Below, piece after piece: positions 45,731 to 57,429 of a DNA stretch of 64,000 nt. The DNA lies in the NCBI GenBank assembly GCA_013350335.1, contig CM023537.1, forward strand, positions 15,628,884-15,692,883. The letters are read 5' to 3'. Position 1 is the first letter of the stretch. Each line of letters begins with the position of its first letter. The notes under the pieces were generated by a model, which was not told where the DNA came from, did not search any database, and was given only the letters and a program-made list of their open reading frames with translations. Position numbers and translations under genes: made by a program. The stretch comes from Chimonanthus salicifolius. Lineage: Eukaryota > Streptophyta > Magnoliopsida > Laurales > Calycanthaceae.

Positions 45731-45918
45731 CTATGTCTAAATTCGACCGATACGGTGTGTATCAGCCAGTACTTAATGGATATCGGTGCATATGGCTCAG
45801 ATTTCACCGAGATCGGCCGATACGCATTTAAATCACCAATAAACCACCGAAATTTTCCCAAAAAAAAAAAAATTAGGAGACGGCCGATATCTCGATTTCA
45901 CCGAATTTTAAACACCTG
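45731..45918. mobile_element. remnant of CAGGGG / CGGCCGATAT family
   Basis: Dense CCGATAC, GATATCGG and CGGCCGATATC motifs. The right end, read inward, is CAGGTGTTTAAAATTCGG, like other family ends. No duplication found. Confidence 0.5.
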
Positions 45919-47274
45919 GCCTCATGTCCCCTCTTGAACAAACTCAAGGTCCACTTGCCTAAGTATACTTTCTTTTGATGTTTTCCTCATTACTTAGGCA
46001 TGTGGGCTGGACGTTATTTGGATCCAATCCTGAAGCCAATTGACAATCAGATCAGACCCATTATGCAAAGGTGTTCTCAGTTAGTCACTACTCTGAAATT
46101 CATATAGGCAACACAATCCTGGCTTGAACCGAAGGAAGCCAACTGGAGATATATTTTTCTTAACCTGTGTTGTGTTGGACCAGATCAGGTTAGGCTAAAT
46201 TTGGCAGCTTATTGGAATTCTTGGGTTCATGTGGTTGAGAATACACAAGCCCACCAAGTCTCAATCAAAGCTCAAACTTAAGTTGAATCGAGTTCAGTTT
46301 GGCCCTATCAATGGGCTCAATTTCGATTAGGTTGGGTAAACGGAAACCCGGCCCATGAACAGGATTTCAACTTCAAAATTGTCCCATGACCCAATACACT
46401 GAACATGAGGCGCAACAAATAATGACATGGGCTTGAACGAGCTTCAGTCTTGCTTGATCCAGTTGCAACCTTAAACCAAAGTTTCAAGAATGTGATTCAT
46501 GAATGAAAATCCTCTAAAAACTGGGTTGCAGTGTTCCCAAATGCACCAGTCAAAATAGAATAAATGGCATTTAGACAGAAACACTAACTTTACCAAACAA
46601 AAGGTAAGACTTATATAACAATTTACAATAATCAAAGGTAAGACTTATATATTTCATGATAACTGCCTTCTTGACTGGTTGAAGAAGCACCATATTTGCC
46701 CTGTATGCAGGACTGAGTTGCCAAAGCAGCCTATGGTGGGTCATTATGTTTATATTCTTAATCTTATAATTTCTTTTATATTCTTTTTAAATTTGTTTCT
46801 ATTCTTTAATTTGTAGATGTATTCCATATATGAAGTATGAACATCTCTTCTTACTTAATTTGAAAGATGGTGAATTGATTGGAGTGTAGCTTTTGAAGAT
46901 GTATGTCATGAGCCGTTTTTCTCTCACGGATTTTTTTTTTCAAAATATCTTAAAATTAGAGATTTTTGAGTTAGTACGTCTTCAAAAATTGAAATTGGGT
47001 CAGAGACCCTCTTACGTCTAGTCCAAATTGCCCCCATTTCGCAGCGGCTCTGCTTAAGCTAGACATATTGTTCAGAGGGTATAATTCACTGTATGGAAAT
47101 TCCACTGAAATCGATTCTCTCGCCTAGCCACCCTTCTATTTTCGTTCTCTAGTGAGTTTCTTTGTCATTTGTAGTGGATTTTTGAGGTGGGTTCTTTCCT
47201 CTAAATCTACATAGTTGCTGTTCAAAACTACACTAAAATAGTAATGTTCTATTTATAGTGCAACGCTAACAGGA
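45919..47274. other. intergenic, no gene
   Basis: No gene recognised. A short duplication of AGGTAAGACTTATATA occurs near 46601 and 46639. Confidence 0.4.
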
Positions 47275-47426
47275 TAGTGGGAGTCGGGCCAGCATTAAGG
47301 TTGAGTCAGGGTCAAGACGGGTTCAATAATTCGAGTTAGATCGGGTTGTGTCGAGTTCAATAAGTTTTGACATGAGTGGGTTGGATTTATTAAAATCTGA
47401 CCCGACCTACAAGAGCTTCAGCCCTA
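47275..47426. mobile_element. partial GTCGGGT-family MITE
   Basis: The right end, read inward, is TAGGGCTGAAGCTC and the interior has GACCCGACC and GGGTCAAGACGGG motifs. The left end is not recognisable and no 8-bp duplication was found. Confidence 0.45.
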
Positions 47427-47506
47427 ATTCTGCTGTTGTGTCTCTCATTAAATTTTCTTTTGGACACCTACATGTACCAAGAATTATTACATTATGGATA
47501 TCAGGA

Positions 47507-48443
47507 GGGATGGAAATGGGCTGAGTTTTGAGTGGACTTATCCTCTGCCAAGCCTTATTAATCCAAGCTGGGCTTTTAGGCTTTTCAGATTTGGGGCCAA
47601 CTTTTCATTCTTTAGATGAAAATGGGCTGGATTCAAATTGGGTCTTGATGTGTCGAGCCTTCTTATTTCAGATCATTGAACCCTTAGATCAGATTTCCAT
47701 CCATAAATACCAAAGGCTAGCCTGGCAAAAAGCCCACACATTGGGTAAGCAGTGCAAACTGCAAAGCATGGAGCAGAACATGTAAAGACTTGCACGAGAA
47801 GGAAAAGAACAGTAAGGAGATGAGAAAATGAGAATACACCCGACCGAGTTGAGTTTATATATATAACATTATGACCTGATTTTAATCAAATCAATTAAAT
47901 TATAGTTTTAAAAATATAAAAGTTTATAGATTAAAAAATAGTTTAAAGTAATCAAAATTGGAGTAGTTTCAAAAGCTTGACTCAATGGATTAGTCATGGT
48001 TATTTTTCTTGACGTGCATATTGTTGGGGCTGCTGCGAACGAGTCCCACATTATTTTTCCCGTTCAATATTTGTTTGATTCTTGTTTGTTTCCGCTAAAA
48101 ATGATAACAAGTGGTATCAGAGTCAAGTCTAAGCTTACCTCATGTGGGCTCAGGTGATCCTCTAGGTAAACGGGATAGCCGGCGTTGCTCTCTCCGGCAG
48201 AGGGTCTTGTTCGAGGGGGAGAATTTTGGAGCTGCTGCGAATGAGTCCCACATTAAAAGTTTAAAGGGAGATCTAGGGTTTATAAAGGACTTGGGTCATT
48301 TCACCTAGCAGACTAGTCTTTTGGGTTAGAAACCCAGGTTCAACATATATTTAAATACAAACCTTCTCACACAGCTATCACCATCACTATTTGTGGGCAG
48401 CACCGCCAAAAGTGAGGGATAGAACACTTGTAATCCAAGTTGT
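47507..48443. repeat. duplicated segment, copy 2
   Basis: Counterpart of 43619-45155. It lacks both hAT insertions of copy 1 but carries a TRIM (48022-48345). At 47752-47766 it reads GTGCAAACTGCAAAG exactly where copy 1 holds the hAT element at 43920. Confidence 0.85.
48022..48345 (+). mobile_element. TRIM in duplicated segment copy 2
   Basis: Flanked by CATAT (48017-48021) and TATAT (48346-48350). Copy 1 shows the unoccupied site GCATATTTAAATAC. The 5' repeat starts TGTTGGGGCTGCTGCGAA and the 3' repeat (from about 48224) has GAGCTGCTGCGAATGAGTCC. Primer site TGGTATCAGAG is at 48112-48122 and a polypurine tract GAGGGGGAGAA precedes the second repeat. The two repeats match only over their first 30-odd bases, so one has been rearranged. 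Confidence 0.85.
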
Positions 48444-49974
48444 GCACATCACATATTTTTGGTTATAGGCTAGAAATAAAAAAAAAAGGGCGGATAATGA
48501 TATTTCAGTGTTCTGAGAGACTGAAAATTCTCAGTTGATTAATCGGTATTATTATCCACTTTGCCCTATATATAATTTTTAGTTAAAAAACTAGAATAAT
48601 TTTTTAAACATCAACTTCAAATGTTTGGACTAAACTTTCTCTTCATTTCAGTTTTTTTTTATAGTACTAAATGACTTCAGTATTTCCCAAAAACATGAAA
48701 CAACTAAGATAGTTTTCTTTCGAATGGCTGTTAAACTCAAAATTTTCAACCAAAGACTTTGAAGTTCAGCCGATTATAAGTTAACCAAATGGATGGTGGA
48801 GGGAGAAAAGAAATTGGGTCGAAAGCCTCACTTATAACCCAACTTCGCATCCCATTATATTCAATCTTATCGTCAAATTATTCATGAAAATGTCTATTTC
48901 TTTGTAATGATCTTTATCACCTCTGCAAGTATCACGGCGACAAAACTTCTCCTTGTTGAGACGCATGGTAATCAAATAAGAGCGGGTTCTGGCCAAACCC
49001 GATCCATGTTCAAAATATCAGTTGATACTTGTTGGATACCCAACTACTAACTTGGTATAAATTATGGTATGGAAACCAAACAAAATAATGACTAATATTT
49101 TTGTAATATTGACTTCTATAAATATTAACATCTCAGCCCATTAAAGGCCACATGCATGTCCTGGAATGTGCATCAAGAACATGATGATATTCCTCTTCTA
49201 CATTATGCAGAAGTTCATTTTTGCCATCAATGCTTGAAAAAACTTGTTTTCCATTTTTAGCGTCGTACAGTCATGATGATATTGAATACTTTTGGAAAAA
49301 AGAGCCTATGACACAGTTGGAAAGTTTTGATGCCTACAACTACAAATGTTGCAGGTTGGATTTGTGAAACCATTTCAGAAAATAGGATGGATAATTTTGA
49401 ATCATAAAGGTTCTAACTGTAAATGGCATCCATTGTTGGGCAGGCTCATCTAATCATAAAGTAAGAGTCACCATTTAGTTTGTACATAGGAAATAACCTA
49501 CAGTCTGAGATCAGTCGTGTTTTCGGTTTTACCATTGTAGTGATCATTGTCCACAAAATTTTAATGAGAATCCAAGATCCTAGAAGCTGACTCCACATCC
49601 TCACCATACACATGTCTGATGATGGAGGATACAACTACATGGATGAAATGTTCTTCGGTTTTTGTAATTTCCGACGACTATTTTACTGATCACAGAAATA
49701 AGAATACACCAAAACTTCATGAGCATTCACAGGGAAAAAAAATTGCATTCCCACCTTTTCTTAAGAGAAAGCAGGCAAGAATTAACATTCCCTGAAACCA
49801 TCATCTATTATCATTGATGCTGAATAACATTATTACATGTTTGGTAATACAAAAACAATCGAAGGAAATAAGAACAATAGCAGAAAACATTGACTGCACA
49901 TTTAACTTTGTAATCAAGATAAAAACTGTCAATGATACACAACTATAGTTTGAGGTATGCATGCAGTATGGTAT
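48444..49974. other. intergenic, 3' flank of the TPR gene
   Basis: No gene seen. The part nearest 49975 should contain the 3' UTR of the TPR gene. Confidence 0.45.
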
Positions 49975-52900
49975 CTAGGAAAGGGTGATGAAGTGTTGCA
50001 AAGAACTAACCAGGCTTGGAGGCCAATGCTTCGTTTCTCTCACGTATGAGATGTCAGTATATTTAGGATCAAGCAGAGTTGCAATTGTGAACTGGTTTTC
50101 AGCTAGTAACAGAGCGTGTTTATCAACATACAAGGCTGCTGCTAGAGCGGCATGAACTTCTGCAAATGGGCCAAGTATATAACCCGATGAGAACATTTTA
50201 TAATAACCACAACAATGATTCCATTCAGACTATAAATTCAATGTATACCACTATTTAACTAATCACACCAGGATATCCCTTCAGAGATATGGAGACATCT
50301 TCCATCTCTGCAATTGCTTCTTCCCTATCACCAACCTCATACAAGGCCAATGCTCTCCCTACTCTGGCATACTCCGCGAATGCAAGATCTTTGTAATCTT
50401 TGACAACCTGAAATGTTGTAACAATGATTCTTTCGTTTTTCTGTTTTTTTTCCTTTTTTTGAATGACCTAGGTAATGATGCCACCAAAAAATATATTTTA
50501 AGAAAAAAGCACTATGCATAGATCCTAAAGTACAATGAAGCAACAAAAACATTTTTCTTATTTTTCTTAAGATTTTAGAATTTTAAGCTTGAATTTCAAA
50601 TTTTCAATGTAGTATGATTACTTGCTGTTGCAGGGTTATACATATACTTTTGTGTATGCAATAAAGATGCATACAACCAAATAACATCACATGTAGATTC
50701 TTTATCATGATTACATTCCGAAAGAAACAAAAACCTACGATGATCACCCAACATGGGTCTCCTTGCTTTGGTGCTAGCACAACAGGAGCAGTTGTAGAGA
50801 AATTCTGTGCAGCAAAAAGTTCATAATTGTAAACTTTGTTCTGTAGTCCATATAAGCTCCATTTAGACCCACTCCCCAAACATCCATATCACAGTCAGAG
50901 TTAGAACAACATTTAACTGAAACTAATTTATTATTTCTAAACTTCTCCACCATTCATTTTCAAGAAAAAAAAAAAATCTCTTCTCTACAATTGATATTTT
51001 AGAACCCTAAGTACCACAACTACGATCATCTAATCAACCTAACATTTTGGGAATCACTAATTCAAGAATATTTATCTTCATTCCCTTTATTGGTAATGAG
51101 TAATGACCCTAGCTATGATGCTCGGATATTACATCGATTGAACAGGGAGACACCATGGATGCAGAAAGGACATGGAATTTTTCAATACAAAATGAAGTGC
51201 TGCGTATGGTACAAATGCAAAAGATTGCCTATTTTGAAGTATTTTGGTATCATATGATGCCAGATTGTCCCAATTTCTCAATAGATGCATCCAAACAGAA
51301 GAAGTGATCATGCATCCAAACAGAGGAATGATCATTATGGGAATTTAGGGGAAATTTACACATCCTTTATTGGGCTTGAAATCTATTTAATCTTTTGAGT
51401 CTAACATGAGTATCAGAAACTTTTGATGAAAACCATGTGCAAATAAATTCAAATCAAAGAAAACAATTCCTTCTGAAGGTTACTTCTCCAGGTGTGGAGC
51501 CAGTCTTGTTCTAACATCAACCCTGCTGAGCACTTATCAAATCATTGACATGCTTGCTTCCATTGCACCAACATTTTATGTGTTTCACCTCTCTTTTGCA
51601 AATCTGGTTGCATGTTAATATAGAATTAAGAACAAAAATGGAGTGATAAATATTATTTTGTTGAGTATTCACATGAGGAGATTTTAGTCTTTAAAAAAAG
51701 TATTTTCTTCTCCTGTTATATTTTGCTATATCTTCAAAACTACCCGACTTTCTAAAGATAAGTTTGGAGTAAAAAAGTTGATGGTCCACTTCTTGCATTA
51801 CTTTCCGGAGATACCATTTTCTTATTTGGGTTTTGGGTGAGACAAGAGTTGGTAATGGAAAATGTACAGATTGGAGCCTCCTCTTTTCTAATCTCTATTT
51901 TTGGACTACATCACACACACATAACCAAGTGATCTTCTTACTTTGGTATTTGATTCTGATGGAAGTAAGGCTTGAAACCCACTGTTTTTGAGTGTGAATA
52001 TCAGGTACTCACTCATTCTCCCTGAAACCCACTGTTTTTGAGTGTGAATATCAGGTACTCACTGATTCTCCCTGAGAAAGACAAAAGCCGTGCTTCTCCT
52101 ACAACTGAAGAATCTACATATAGCAGAAGCATACGTTTTAGTGTACTCATTTGTTGTATTTACTAGAGAAGATTAGGAGAATGAGTTTTATTTAGCTACC
52201 CATATAAGAGTGAGAAGGGATTTCTCTACTCTTCGTAGGAGAGTGGCATTTCTATGTTGCATGAACTCTTAAAGATGTGTGATGCAGCCAAATTAGACAC
52301 TCACTATTGTACTTTTGGACTGTTCTAATACTTTTTAACATTGTTTTCTCGAATTACTAAAACATTACAATCCTTACTCAACTTAATCACGATATGTTTG
52401 TCACTTTATCCTCTATAGTGAAACTAATACATTATTTTCTATTAGTGTTATTTTGGCACCTTATTTCCATTTAAAATAAGTTTAGATATAAATTTATTTA
52501 AATATAGTGTCAGGTCCCCATGTCCCTTTTTTTTGGTTTGCCAAGTCCAACACCACATACCATCTCTGACCGTCAAACTTGTATCTAGGGCTGCAACTCG
52601 GGTCGGGTTTTGGCCCGACCCGCATGACTCGACCCGAGAAATCATAAGGGTCGGGTCGGGTTGGGAATTGAAAAACCTGCACAAAATTCGGGTCGGGTTG
52701 GGCTGAGGTCACCAGACCCGAGTAAATCCGAGAAGATCCGACCCACATTTTTTATTTCTATTACCACCGTTTTCTCTCTTTCTCTCTTCCCAAGAACTGT
52801 TTTCTCTCTTTCTCTCTTCCCAAGAACTGATAAATTGAGAAAAGAAGAGAGAGAGCCTAGAGAAATGAACCATCCATTTCTCGATTTCTTCCTTTCTCCT

Positions 52901-54502
52901 GTAGCAAAGTCAAATCCTAATAAAAAAACCCTCACTTCTCATCAATGTTCTCTCGCCATCACCTACTCCTCTCCTCCGCCTCTGCCGTTCCCTCTCGAAG
53001 GCCTTCTCTCTTTCGTCTCTCTGTTCCTTTCTCTCCTCTCCCCTTCTCTCTTTTTCTCAGATTTCTCTGTTTCTTTCTCCTTCAGTTTTCTCACAGGCTT
53101 TAAATCAACAACTGGAAAAATCTTCACAGAGCAGAATTAGATTTTTAAAATGCTTTTAGGTTTTGTGATGACTGAATCATTTGGTGTCCAAATCATTTGC
53201 AGTTTGTTCCAAAATACCGCATTTTGGATTGAGAGGTACGAACTGTTGAAAATGTTTTTCTTTTTTTTTTTCATTTTTTTTCATGACCATTCAGCTCAAT
53301 TCTTTTCTGGGTCTTTCTTTTAATGCTTTTTTTTTTTTCTTAGAGTTACATGCTGAACATTTATGTCAATATAAAAGCCATGGTTGCAACTCGGGTTGGG
53401 TCGTGTTGGGTCGGGTCAACAGTCGGGTTGAGTTACCCGAGGGTATTGTAAACTCAGGTCGGGTCGGGTCGGGTTGGGTTCAATGTGTTGTGACTCAGGT
53501 TAGGGTTGGGTTTATAAAACCCGACCCGCCCGACCCGAGTTGCAGCCCTACATGTATCCATGCATTAGAGTTCAAGGTGATAGTGATATCTCTAGAGAAA
53601 GCACATTCAAAGACAGCCCAAATATTGTACTTTCTCCTCATCAAAGCCACTTATCCCATTTAATGGAGGTGGCCACTCATACTAGGATTTGGCTTTTTTC
53701 CCCACGGGGCAACTGCCCAATGACACTCATGTGACTCAAACCTGCAAGAGTGAAACCTATAGACTGCAACCTCTATATTTGCAACTATGAACACTTACCA
53801 ACAGTGCTACAAGCTCTTAGTGATTGAATATCACGCTCCTTTCAGATAAAACCATGCATTGGGCAACCATTAGAATTTTTTCAGTCTGAACATAAGTTGA
53901 GCAAAAACCATGCATTTCGAATAAAACCGGAAAATGGATAGCAAATGGAATTTTGTTACTTTCAACAAAAACAGAGTGAAAACCATTATATTCAGACAGA
54001 ACCATACAATGGGTACCAAGAACTGATTGTTTAAATCGATTAAATATATTACACATATTTTGTAGAACCTGATTTCCACAGAAATTTCAAATGAAACAAG
54101 ATTCAGAGAAAATCAGGAAATGAGTACCTGAGTAAAATAGCCCAGGGCCTGCCTGAAATCTCCCTGAGCCTGCAACTCTCTGCCTTTATCAAGCAACACG
54201 ACAGCTTCTGAGACCCGAAGAGAAAGGGCGGCACTCGCATCCTTCTCTGAAGGACTGATGGGGTCGAAGTTAGGGAGAGTAGTGGAAGAGAGAGGAATTG
54301 GGTTGGGGAGCAGAAGGGCAGTAGAGAGAGGAAGAGAGAAGAACAGCAAACATCTTCTCCTTGTTGTCGTTGTTGTTGACGTTGATGATGATGGAGAAGA
54401 AAAATACAGAGATGAGTGGGTTTTAAGGGTAATGGGGGTTTTGGATTTTGGGTCGGAAGGAGGAAGAAGATGGAAAAGATGGAGATTCGTGGACACACCC
54501 AT
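49975..54502 (-). CDS. chloroplast TPR protein, At2g37400 type (3 exons)
   Basis: Exons on the minus strand are 54502-54128, 50407-50269 and 50159-49975, giving 232 aa; junctions are GT-AG and in phase. The first 45 or so residues are rich in Ser, Thr and Pro like a chloroplast transit peptide. Then TTRRRC followed by a hydrophobic run (LLFFSLPLSTALLLPNP) looks like a twin-arginine thylakoid-lumen signal. The mature part has TPR-like helices: KGRELQAQGDFRQALGYFTQ, EYARVGRALALYEVGDREEA, and HAALAAALYVDKHALLLAENQF. It ends HWPPSLVSSLQHFITLS, a tail shared by the plant family of At2g37400, At3g53560 and At5g02590, annotated as chloroplast-lumen TPR proteins. The biochemical role is unknown. Intron 1 (50408-54127) is 3.7 kb and holds a 965-bp hAT-type element. 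Confidence 0.92.
51972..52073. repeat. 50-bp tandem duplication in TPR intron 1
   Basis: Two adjacent 50-bp units (CCACTGTTTTTGAGTGTGAA and onward) differ at a single position. Confidence 0.9.
52586..53550. mobile_element. hAT-type element in TPR intron 1
   Basis: The 965-bp element is flanked by CTTGTATC (52578-52585) and CATGTATC (53551-53558). Terminal inverted repeats are nearly perfect: TAGGGCTGCAACTCGGGTCG at both ends read inward. Subterminal GGGTCGGGT arrays occur at each end. The middle has a pyrimidine-rich stretch with a 30-bp tandem repeat (52769-52828). It is the longest GTCGGGT-family member in the window, but no transposase frame is recognisable; the 159-codon frame at 52661-53140 is low-complexity. 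Confidence 0.88.
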
Positions 54503-55015
54503 GTTTGCAAATGCTAGATGTTTGCTTTTCTTTTCATCCTCTCATCTTCCTCTTGTTATATGTTAATTATCTAAGAGGATTTTATTTCATTTATTTTTAC
54601 GTTGACCTGAATTCTTTTGGGAGGATAGATAGGAAACATCCCAGCCAATCAATCAACAGGTGGGGCACAGATTCAGTGGAGCAAATTGTTGATAGACCCC
54701 ACTTATAGGAGAGGAATTTTAACAGAGAAAATGAATATTTTTTATTAAAATAGGTTTTTTTAAAAGATAAAGAAAGATTTTAAATTAAATGGTGGGACTT
54801 TTTAATTGAAAATGAGAGTTAAAAAAGTCGAAATACAAAAGAAGCTTTTAAAAAAAAAAATAGAATGTTTAACTTTTGAATTATTTCTAATGTGATTATT
54901 TTTAACTTTATCTGTCAAAATTAATTGACTCATCCAACTTAACATCCATATCCTTATCATTCTAACTTTGTCTATTTCTTTCTTTTTTTTCATCGTCTCA
55001 TACTATATTCTATAG
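54503..55015. other. upstream region of the TPR gene
   Basis: Probable TPR promoter and AT-rich flank. A weak TATAAC lies near 54556 on the minus strand. No other feature is seen. Confidence 0.35.
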
Positions 55016-55402
55016 CAGGGGTCAAAAAAACGTCCCGGCCGATATTTCAGCAGATATACAAATATCGGCCGATATGCATATCGGCCACAATATCAGCCGA
55101 TAATTTTCTCTCTCCTCCGATATCAGCATTTCTCTCTTCTCCGATATCGGAACCGTGAAAAAACCGCAAAAAAAAAAGTGAAGAACCGTGAAAAACCCAA
55201 AAAAATCGTGTAAAACCGGGAAAGCCGTATCGGAAGAACCGTTGAAAACCGTGAAGAACCGCAAAAAACCGTGGAAAACCCATGAATACCCGTATCGGTT
55301 TTTTTTAAAAAAAAAATAACTTTTAAATACCGATATTTATGCATATCGGCCGATATGGTAACCGATATTGCAGACCGAATATTGGCCATATCGGGTCTTA
55401 TA
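55016..55402. mobile_element. CAGGGG / CGGCCGATAT family element, right-truncated
   Basis: It begins CAGGGGTCAAAAAAACGTCC and is filled with ATATCGGCCGATAT palindromes and a run of AACCGTGAAAAACC-type repeats (55155-55285). The left end matches the right end of the element at 29993-30268. No right terminus or duplication was found. Confidence 0.6.
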
Positions 55403-57429
55403 TATATTTTACCTACCTTCCACCGAGAAATTTTACTATACATCTTAAGTATCTAAACTTATCACAATATCTTATTAAGTCATTTTTAATCTTAACTAGT
55501 ATGTTTTTTTATCATCTATTAGAAAGTTTTTGAACTCTGATTTAAACTTGTTTCTAAACTTATGATTGCCACTGTAATTAGTGAAAAGATTACCAAATTG
55601 ATTTCTAAAAGTGTGACATCTCCATCTATAATCAAATTACTTTTGTAAAAACAAAACGTATGTGACTCTTTTTAAAATGATGATTCCTTCTTCAGCTTTA
55701 ATTTTAATTTGACATATGATTTGATTTTAATGTTAATGATTTATATAGTATTCTATAGGACAAAGTGACTTTACCAAACTATATATTGTCGATAGATGGA
55801 TTATAAGACTACAATTCCATTTAACTCTTTTATATATTTGATTCAAGCAAATAAAATAGATAAGAGATGGGTTGCTAGTTGCCCTTCTACGATCATTTAT
55901 TCTATTTAATTTAACTCAGGTGATCATACGTGTTAATAATACTAATTTATTTAAATTCTCACATCAATAACAACTCATGTTATTTTATAAGATTATTTAA
56001 GTCACAATTACCAACTCATTCTTCATTAAACAGTAAAAAAGAAAAAAACCACATGGCTTTAGCTCAACTGCTCTCGTCTCAGAGAGGTTGTGGGTTCGAA
56101 CCCCCATGGTCTAATCTAAGTGTGTCTTAGAGGCAATGGGCTCATCCGTGAAGATTTTAGTATGATTGTATTTGAGTTTCCCATACTATAATCTAAAAAA
56201 AATAAAGAGAGTACTTCTGATGATAAGAAAAAAACTGTGGTCCCTCTATCATTACCATCATTTATAAAGTTCAAAAAATAAATGCTTGGTCTGTTTAGAC
56301 AGTTTAAGAAGTCACTTGTATGAATTAACTAGGCTATTATTGAGTAATTACTCAATCATGTGTTGTGAGGGTGGATGTGGATCTTGCAGAAAAGGTACTA
56401 AACATATATTGCTCTAACAATGTTACAAAATTCAAAACTCGGACTTAAACAAAATTCTATTTAGTGGAGAAATTAAGCCAATTTTTTAAAATAAAAATTA
56501 AGAAAAACTTATCGATTTGATTAACTCAAAATTCTATTGAATTGAGTCAATTCTGACTAATTAGACTAATTTTGCTCAAGTTTTTAAAACAGAGGACTCC
56601 TCCCATGTATCAAAGCTTACTAAGTTTTCAGTTTTTTCAAACTTTTTTATTACTATTTTCAGCTTTTTAGTTATCTTTAGGTTAAGTAGATCTTAATTTG
56701 TGGTTTTTGACTGTTCATAAGAAATTCCCTCCCAGTTGTACAGATCCATTTGGGTGACTCAATTCATTGCCATCTACACCAATATCCTCTGTTCTCCTCC
56801 ATGGGAGGCATGCTTTGAATTCTCCAAAATCTTGGATGGTTATCAAAAGCCAAAATAAATAAAGTAAATCACCAATTGAGTCATAGTTGGAATGTCTAGA
56901 AGAGTGTAAGATGAAGCATCCCACTACTTCCTCTCTACTCCAGCTGGTGCTTTTTCCACTTCCACCAATAATGGAGAAGAAATCGATTAAATTTTACTAA
57001 ATTTTTTGAAAACTCTGTTATGATTTTTATATAAATCAAACAGAAATCAAAATTATATTAAGAGATAGGAAAACCCATTTATCTGACGAATAAAAAAAAA
57101 AATTACAGAGAAAAAAGCTCATTAATTTTCAAAAGCCAAGGCCTCTTCCCTTGAAATAAAAAGACTTCAGATTAAGAGAGAAGATGAAAACTTCCTAATG
57201 CCTTGACAAAATAATTCCCTCTTCAAAATTCCAAACCAGAGAGAGAGAGAGAAAGAAATCATAATTGGGGTACATATAAACCTTCCATACACTAACATAA
57301 AACATCTGAAGCAATCCATTATCTTATCAAATCCTCCTACAATTTGTAATTTGTAATATATGAAACATAATAAATCCCCCAAAATACAATTGTGGGTAAC
57401 CCAATTCTTTGTAACATAGAAGAAAATCC
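55403..57429. other. AT-rich intergenic DNA
   Basis: Apart from one SINE (56050-56215) no element or gene is recognised. The last part probably holds the 3' UTR of the membrane-protein gene. Confidence 0.4.
56050..56215 (+). mobile_element. tRNA-derived SINE
   Basis: The head reads TGGCTTTAGCTCAACTGC (A box) and 30 bases later GTGGGTTCGAACCCCC (near-perfect B box). The body is about 100 bp, followed by an A-rich tail. There is no full tRNA cloverleaf, so it is not a tRNA gene. No clear duplication was found. Confidence 0.75.

Noticed and set aside
52661..53140. 159-codon plus-strand frame inside the hAT element
   Set aside because: Low-complexity pyrimidine-rich DNA with a 30-bp tandem repeat; no transposase motif (no hAT dimerisation block or zinc finger).
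56050..56125. Possible tRNA gene (good A and B boxes)
   Set aside because: No acceptor or anticodon stems can be formed; a SINE body and A-rich tail follow.
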